A DNA stretch of 64,000 nt from Cyclina sinensis (lineage: Eukaryota; Mollusca; Bivalvia; Venerida; Veneridae), in the NCBI GenBank assembly GCA_012932295.1, contig JAAONU010000123.1, positions 6,510,001-6,574,000 on the forward strand. The letters run 5' to 3'. The position numbers were made by a program, and so were the translations under genes. Each line of letters begins with the position of its first letter. Position 1 is the stretch's first letter. Shown one piece after another: positions 46,601 to 54,800 of this stretch. The notes under the pieces were generated by a model. That model was not told the origin of the DNA, made no database searches, and saw only the letters and a list, made by a program, of their open reading frames with translations.

Positions 46601-49600
46601 TTCTTAGAGAATTCGTTAATTCGATAATGTTAAACTCTTCAAATTTATAAATTTTGACATTGTTGATAAAAAAATGTTTTCCTCGTGGTTTATTTGAAAC
46701 TGTATTCTTGAATTAAGAAATCTGAATTTAATTTCAGTAGTTATGTTTAGTAGCAGACAAACAATAGGAAAAGAAACGTACAACTAAATTTTACTTAAAG
46801 AATTCACAGTTTTCTATAAAGTGTATCTCATCATTTTTGTTGATTTCAGCTAGAGGGAAATTTGATGATAGTTGGAGCTGCTCACACACTGATCGGACTG
46901 TTTGGTTTATCAGGCTATCTGCTCAAACTTATTGGCCCTGTCACTCTCGTCCCTTCGTTTGTTACCTTGGGCATATCTGTATATCCACTGGCTGTGACGT
47001 TTGTCAAACCTCAGTGGGGAATAGCTTTATTGTGCGTATAGCAGTATGTTCATGTGTTCAGTGACTATTCTTTCAAATTGTTATTTTACCAAACTCCATA
47101 GCTTCCTCATGCCGTCTAAATACTTTATATCATGTAACTTTTATAAATAAATATCTGGGACACAGACTTTGTCAGTCCTTACAGCATTTGTTTATTTTAG
47201 TACAAATTATAGATGCCCTCCATTTCCGTTTTTCCCCCGGTCTTTCCCTAGACTCGGTGCGAAAACAGATGTGAATGTACATCTTACTCATCTAACTGTA
47301 CAACGCCTCAGTTTGTTAGTATGCAACTGTATATTGTTTTAACCTTTATCATTTTCTTTTGAATGTATACAATTGACAAAGATTCTTTGGATGTGTTTGA
47401 TGTTAAAGAAAATTTGTCAAAAAATCATCACAATAGTATCTAAGCAAAAAACGTAAACATTTCTTTCACAGGACAACATCAGTGGCGATCATTCTTTCGA
47501 TTTATCTCAGAAAATATCGGGTCCCTATTCTATGGTATAACTCCTCACAGGGATTTCACATCAAAAGATCTGAGTTCCATAAGATGTTATCGGTAATTCT
47601 TTTAGATTTCTGAATATAACAAATTTTGTCTGCAATAGTCGATGTCGTAATTGTTAAGTTTCACTGAAGTTAGATGATCACGTTGATAACCACTGGTTGA
47701 ATTGACGACATATAAGTAAAGACCAGTCTACACATTGTAATAATCTGTTTATACATTGTTAGTACCAGCCTATACATTGTTAGTACCAATCTATACATTG
47801 TTAGGACGAGTCTGTACATTGTTAGGACCTGTCTATACATTGTTAAGACCTGTCTATACATTGTTATACATCGTTAGGACCTGTCTATACATAGTTAGGA
47901 CCTGTCTGTACATTGTTAGGACCTGTCTATACATTGTTATGACCTGTCTATACATTGTTAGGACCTGCCTATACATAGTGAGTGCCAGTCTATACATTGT
48001 TAGGACGATCCTGTACATTGTTAGGACCAAACGACACATTGTTAGGACCAGTCGATACGTTGTTAGGACCATAATGTGTTTACGTGAAAGTCAGTTAAAC
48101 TTAGTGGTTTAAGTGAAATTTTTTCATAAGTGGTTTTCATAAAAAAAAGGTGTCTATAAAGTCTTTTTGTTAAGAGCGTTTCATGAAAAATTTAAACAAT
48201 TAACGTTCATACAGTTTTTTTAAGATACCTATTTTGCTTTTGCAAATGTTTTCAACATATCATGTTTTCTGAGGTTTTTTTGTGAAAGATAATTTTTAGT
48301 GAAAATTACTTAGACATCCTGAAACTTTTCGTGAAAACCTGTTATTTATAAATTAGGTGTTAGTTTTTAGCAGAAACAAGCACTAAATTTTATTATCTAA
48401 GGTGACATTTATTTAAAAAAGCAAGATAATTTTCAAAAGAATTATGTTCCAAGCGTGAAGCTTTTTCTTTCTTTCATGAAAGCAAGTTTTCATGAAACTT
48501 TCATGAAACTGATATAGATAAGTTAAAAAAATTGTGGGAATTAAGTACAATTAAAGTATAATTTATGTTAACCTTTCGTAAGTCAATAAGTGAGTTTTGT
48601 TGGTACATTGTCGTTATAATTTTGCAAGAATAGTGGCTGTAAAAACGCAAAACATTGAAGCAAGAGGTCGTGGGTTCCAGCAGATGTGTGATTCTTCAGT
48701 GAACACTTGACTGAAGCAATAAAGGAAAGGCTTTTGATATTGTAATACGTGATACATTACTGTCAAATATGAAAAATTCAATATTTCTGATATCTACTGT
48801 TTATCTTATTCGCAAATGTTTTGTTTTGAAAGTGTTTATTTATTAATTCAAGTGACTTCTAAATATTCTCAATATGTTTGTTAAATGTGACACAAGCGGT
48901 ATCTTCAGTTGGAGAAATAGTCCCAATTTCAAATGCAGCCATTGTAACTCAGTCTATTTATAACGTAGTTACTGATTGCCATTATTGTTGGATGGATTAC
49001 TAGCTGGATAGTTACAGCTGCAGGCGGTTATGACAAGTCACCCGGAAGTCGTAAATTTCTCGCGAGGACAGACGTTCGATGGGATGCCATTGACAGAAAA
49101 GGGTGGTTTGTTTTCCCATATCCTGGTACGCGTTTTATTAGTATTTCACTTTGCATACAAAGATTAAATGTATATATTTGGCACATAGTTCATGGAGTGT
49201 AAACGAGCTGCTTTTATAAAAAGGGACTTCGAAAGTTTCGTCATAAACTGAAATATATATGGTGAAATCAAAAGTTCGTGCCCTTTTCAGGTCTAAGAAA
49301 ACCGTTTCATTGAAGAAAATAGCTATATGTGTCTATGAACTTATGTATAAAATTATTATCTTAAATAATGTGCTTCGAGTATAATCCCTATCATTTATCT
49401 TATAAAAGATCATTTCATTTTTGAATTCCAGGACAGTTTGGTCGCCCAGGATTTGAAACAGGCGCTTTTGCTATATTCGTCATTGCCACAGTGCTGTCAA
49501 TTTTGGATTCTGTTGGAGACTACCACGCATGCGCAGCAGCAATTCGAGCTCCTCGCCCGCCAGCACACGCTATAAACCGTGGAATAGCTGTAGAAGGATT

Positions 49601-51844
49601 TGTTAGCTTTATTGCAGGCTGTTTTGGTGCTGGACATGCCACGACAACACTTGGAAACACCATCGGTTACATGGTGGCCACAAAAGTAAGTGTATTTGCC
49701 GTGTATACTTATTTTTAAGACAAGGTTAGTTTTCATATATCAACTTATGCACATAAAAGAGTTTGGACTTTAATTTCAAGTACAGCGAACTTTTTGTGTA
49801 AATGACTCATTGATTCCCTATTTTTATGCCCCCGAAGGGAGGCAAATAGTTTTGGAACTGTCCGTCCGTCAGCCCGTCCGTCAGTCCGTCCGAAAACTTT
49901 AACATTGGCCATGATTTCCTTATTAGTGAGTGGATATGCTTCATACTTGGACACAACACCCCTTTGCACAAGACCTTCCCACTGACCTAAATTTGTTTGA
50001 CCTTGACCTCTGAATGAGAATACTTAGACACAACACCCCTTTTGCACAAGACCTTCAGACTGACCTAAATTTGTTTGACCTTGACCTCTGAATGACATTC
50101 ACCTAAGAGATCCAACTGTCCAAAAACTTTAACATTGGCCGTATCTTCCATATTACCAAGTGGATTTACTTCATACTTGGACACAACACCATTTTGGACA
50201 AGACCTTCCAACTGACCAATATTTATTTGACCTTGACCCCTGAATGACCTTCACCGTGGACATCCAATTGTCAGAAAACTTTACACTGGCCTTAATTTCA
50301 AAATTAGTAAGTATATATACTTCATACTTGGGCCCCTTTGGACAAGACCTTCCAACTGACCTAAAGTTGTTTGACCTTAACCCCTTAATGACATTCACCT
50401 AAGATCCAATTGTCCAAAAACTTGAACATTTGGCCATAACTTCCTCATGAGTAAGTGGATATACTTCATACTTGGACACAACATCTCTTAAGACAAGACC
50501 TTCCCACTGACCTAAATTTGTTTGACCTTGACCCCTGAATGACTGGTTCTCAGCTCAAAGGTCAAAGCACCACTTCGGGGGCAGAGTCATCTTACAGTGA
50601 CAGAGGGAAAGGTCAATCTCACATGGGTCTGCACTTTTTAATTACTCGATAATAAGAGAATCACTGGAATCAAAACATACTTAAGATTTGTGTGTAAATA
50701 AATTCTGCATCTCGTAGGCTCATCATGCTGAGTCGACACTCTTGATTAGTCTTGAGGATGCGCATGAGACGTCATTTGTGTCATTCTGACAGCTGTTGTT
50801 GAAATAAATTTATAGAAACAACAGGCATGTTGTGTTCAAGTAATCTTTGTAAAAATTCAAATGCATGCACTTTTACGTATAAATCATTAGAACTAAATTT
50901 AATAAATATATCTGAACAGGTTGCTAGTTTGCGAGTTTTTCAGACGATTGGCTTGCTACTTATACTGATCGGTGTTCTAGGGAAGGTCGGGGCATTTTTT
51001 GTTGCTATTCCTTATCCTGTTATTGGTGGAGTATTAGTTTACAGCGTTGGTTTATTTATTGGGATAATGATGTCATGTATCGAGCATTTAGACATCAGAT
51101 CAACTCGAAACCTTTCCATTATGGGATTAGCTTTCTTTCTACCGTGGGTAACAAAAGTTTGGGTAGAAACTACACCAGGTGCTATAAATACAGGTAAGGC
51201 TTTTGTTGCCTTGGTTCTTTGCTTTGTATCGTGTATTCCTAGGTATACAGTTCCTACTTACAAAAAGTGCGTGCATCGACGTTTAACTTCGATTATGAAT
51301 AAAAATAAGAATATGTTTTGCTTTGAAAAGGAAGTAAAGGACAACAGAACAAAGAGGTTTCAGGAAATGTTTTAAATGTTTTGAACTTATGATAAACAGG
51401 CGTTGTTATATCATGAATGATAGCAATATATACAAAAAAATTGCCAACACCATCATCGTGATTCGTTGGTTTATCTGTAGTAAATGTTCTTCGTTTACTT
51501 CAGAAACAATATCTAAATCTAAAACATTATGTTTTGATAGGAGAACAGTAAATTACTTGTGTCAGGTGTACCTGTGTTAACGGTAATATTCTCAATTAGG
51601 ATATGGTAATATATATTTTATGACTAAGTGATTGTTATTTCAGGTGCGAGAAGCCTTGACAACATACTGGTTGCTCTAATAGCCAGTCCAGTTGCTGTAT
51701 CAGTTTTGACTGCATGCTTTCTCGACAACACTGTCCCAGGTATATTAAAAGGCAGTTCTGTTGCTATTTTAGGTTTAACTGTACGCTTTATCGACATTAT
51801 GCCAGGTATATTAATATCCGGTTCAATTACTTTCCTATGCTGAA

Positions 51845-51879
<35 letters not shown>

Positions 51880-54800
51880 AGGTTTGACTGCACAATTTCT
51901 CGACAATATGCCAGGTATATTAATATCCGGCCAAATTACTATATCAGGTTTGACTGCACGCTTTCTCCAGGAATATCAATATCCAGTTCAGTAACGTCTG
52001 CTTTCTTAACAGCAAGTCCCATGTATGTCAATGGCAAGTCTAATTGCTTTCTAGATAATATCCCAGGGATATTAATAAACAGTACAATTGTTAAATCCGA
52101 TTTGACTGCATCTCTTCTCGACACAATCACTGCATGATTTCTCGTCAATATCAAAGATATTTAAATAGCCAGTCCAGTTGCTTTTCAGGTTTGATTGCAT
52201 GCTTTCTTGACAATATCCCAGGTATATTAACAGCCAGTCCAGTTGCAATATCTGGTATGATTGCGTGCTTTCTTGACAATATCCCAAAGTATATTAACAG
52301 CCAGTCCGGTTGCTATATCAGATTTTATTGCATGCTTTATCCAAGGTATATTAAAACCTAGTTTAGATATTATACCAGGTTTGATCGAATGCTTTCTCGA
52401 CAATTTCAAAGTTATATAAACAGCCAGTCCAGTTGTTATATCAGAGATGACTGTATACTTTCTCGGCAATATCCCAGGTATATTAAAACCCAGTTAATTT
52501 ATTATATCAGGTTTGGTCGAATGTTTTCTCGATATTTTTCAGATATAAAGAGCCAGAGCACTTGTTATATCAGGTCTGAATGCTTGCTTTGTCGACAGTA
52601 TCTCGGGTATATTAACAGCTACTCTCCTGCGCATCGGTCGAATGTTTCACTTAATTACGCTCCCTTAGCAGCTATTTGAATGCACTACCGTTACTTCACA
52701 CCGCTGCTATATCAATATCAGACTCCCTCTCTATTTGAGTTTATTTATCGTCCGTAATGGTTGCCCACATGACCGACGCCCCTGCAGAGATTAGTTATTT
52801 TATGTTGTTGGGGATAGTGCAAGATCCAGGAAGCATCCCGTTCCTGAAACACCCCTAGTTCTTTTGCATGCTACACTGATACATTGGACCTCGGTTTAAT
52901 GTCTCATCCGAATCAATATTAGATTCATGATATTGACCCTTACAATGAACTTAAAACGACCAATGAAAGTGTACCAATATCCCGGCGACAGAAAAATCTT
53001 GCAACAAATTTTCATTGGTTGAAACGATCATGTGACTACAAAAATTACTACACAGATGATCTATCAGAATTTTGTAAACACTATTGAACTACGCGTTTAC
53101 GTTTACATTTTAAGACAGAAATAAAACGTCCGCAAACAATCTTACCATCGTGATTTTAACATTTTTGTTAATTTTATTGTTTTATTTACGTGAACATATT
53201 TAACACACTTTGATCAGTAAATTTTCTAGTAGATTTCGAATATGCATTACGGTAGTGCATTCAAATAGCTGCTAAGGGAGCGTAATTAACAGCCAATCCA
53301 GTCGCTATACCAGTTTTGATTGCATGCTTTCTCGACAATATCCTAGGTATATTAACAGCCAGTCCAGTTGCTATACCAGTTTTGATTGCTTGCTTTCCCG
53401 ACAATATCCCAGGTATATTAACAGCCAGTCCAGTAGCTATATCAGTTTTGATTGCATGCTTTCTCGACAATATCGCAGGTATATTAACAGCCAGTCCAGT
53501 TGCTATATCAGATTTGACTGCATGCTTTCTCGAAAATATCGCAGGTATATTAACAGTCAGTCTACTTGCTTTATCAGATGTGTACCTATGTTTTCTCAGC
53601 AATTTACCTTGTAAATTAACAGTCAGTCCAGATGCTATATCAGATTTGACAACATACTTTCTAAACAACACCATCCAAGGTATGTCAATTACCAGTCCAG
53701 TTGTTCAAAAGTTCAGTAGTTGCTTAATTACATATGACTGCATACTTTCTCGACAATATCCAAGGTATATAAATTACCAGTCTAATTGCTATATCAGGTT
53801 TTACTGCATGCTTTATCGACTACATGTATATCCAAGGTATGTAGATGGTCATCATATTTGCTATGTCAGGTTTGACCGTATGCTTTCTAGACAATATTCG
53901 AGGTACATTCGTAGCCAGGATAATTTTTATCAGCTTTGACTGCGCCCTTTCTCTACAACATCCCAGATATTTAATAGCCAGTCCATTTGCTATATCAGAT
54001 TTCAAAGCCAGTTTTATTGCTAAATTAGCTTTGATTGCATGCTTTCTCGCCAATATCTCAGGTATATTAACAGCTAGTCAAGAGTCCAGTTGCATTATCA
54101 GATCTGACTGCATGTTTTCTGAACAATATCCCAGGTATATTATAAGCAAGTGCAGTTATTTATCAGGCTAATCTGATTGGTGTCTCGACTTTGTTTGTTT
54201 TGGGGTTTATCGCCGATTTCAACATAGAGGTTATATCTTAGCGGTCAGTCCACCTAACCGGTTTTCCTGGATAACTAACCAGTAATTACCAATTTCTCCG
54301 CAAGTGACTGAACTACTGTTCCCACATGATCTACGTGACAGACAAATAGATATTAGACACAATGTCTGGGATCAATTGTCACGGAGAAACTTTGCCCTGC
54401 CCTGGGGTCGAACCAACGACCGATGGATTACTAATCCAGTGCTCTACTTATTGAGCTTTGCGCTTGGGCAAATTACCCAGGTATATTTATAGCCAGTCCT
54501 GGAAGATACCATGGTTGACTGCACTCTTTTTCAACAATATCCCAGGTATTTAATTGCAAGTCACACTCCTATAACAGTTTATTTATAGCCAGTCCAACTG
54601 TTGTATCATATTTGACTGCATGCTTTCTCGATAATATCACAGGTACATACATGTAATTTACAAGTTCAAATGTTGTTTCAGGTTTGACAACACGATCCTT
54701 GGTTTTTAATAGTTTAGTGAAAAAAGGAAAGAAAGAAAAAGAAAAGAAAAATATGTGTACTTTTTCGATTGCTTTGTGAAAGTCGATGGGACTGTCACCT

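Larger units (their letters stand above)
51740..54650 (+). repeat. Exon-11-derived 66-bp tandem array in intron 11
   Basis: About 27 diverged units, each resembling the 3' part of exon 11 plus its splice donor ('AGCCAGTCCAGTTGCTATAT' ... 'TGCATGCTTTCTCGACAATA' ... 'CAGGTATATTAA'). Unit length is 66 bp (22 codons) in the best-preserved stretch 53,290-53,560. Anchors TTTCTCGACAA or variants occur at about 51,787, 51,895, 52,200, 52,268, 52,391, 52,457, 53,327, 53,393, 53,459, 53,525, 53,746, 54,042 and 54,621, among others. Interrupted by an inverted-repeat element and a SINE. Confidence 0.92.

Noticed and set aside
47725..48072. CRISPR array
   Set aside because: Contiguous 21-bp units without unique spacers, in a eukaryotic intron; a minisatellite.
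47670..48112. Open frames of 63-118 codons on both strands
   Set aside because: Products of a 21-bp minisatellite whose length is divisible by three. They lie in an intron between two well-supported exons.
53261..53939. Open frames of 137 and 207 codons in the exon-derived array
   Set aside because: The plus frame reflects units copied from exon 11 and lacks its own start context; the minus frame is its shadow. Reported as an array instead of as a gene.
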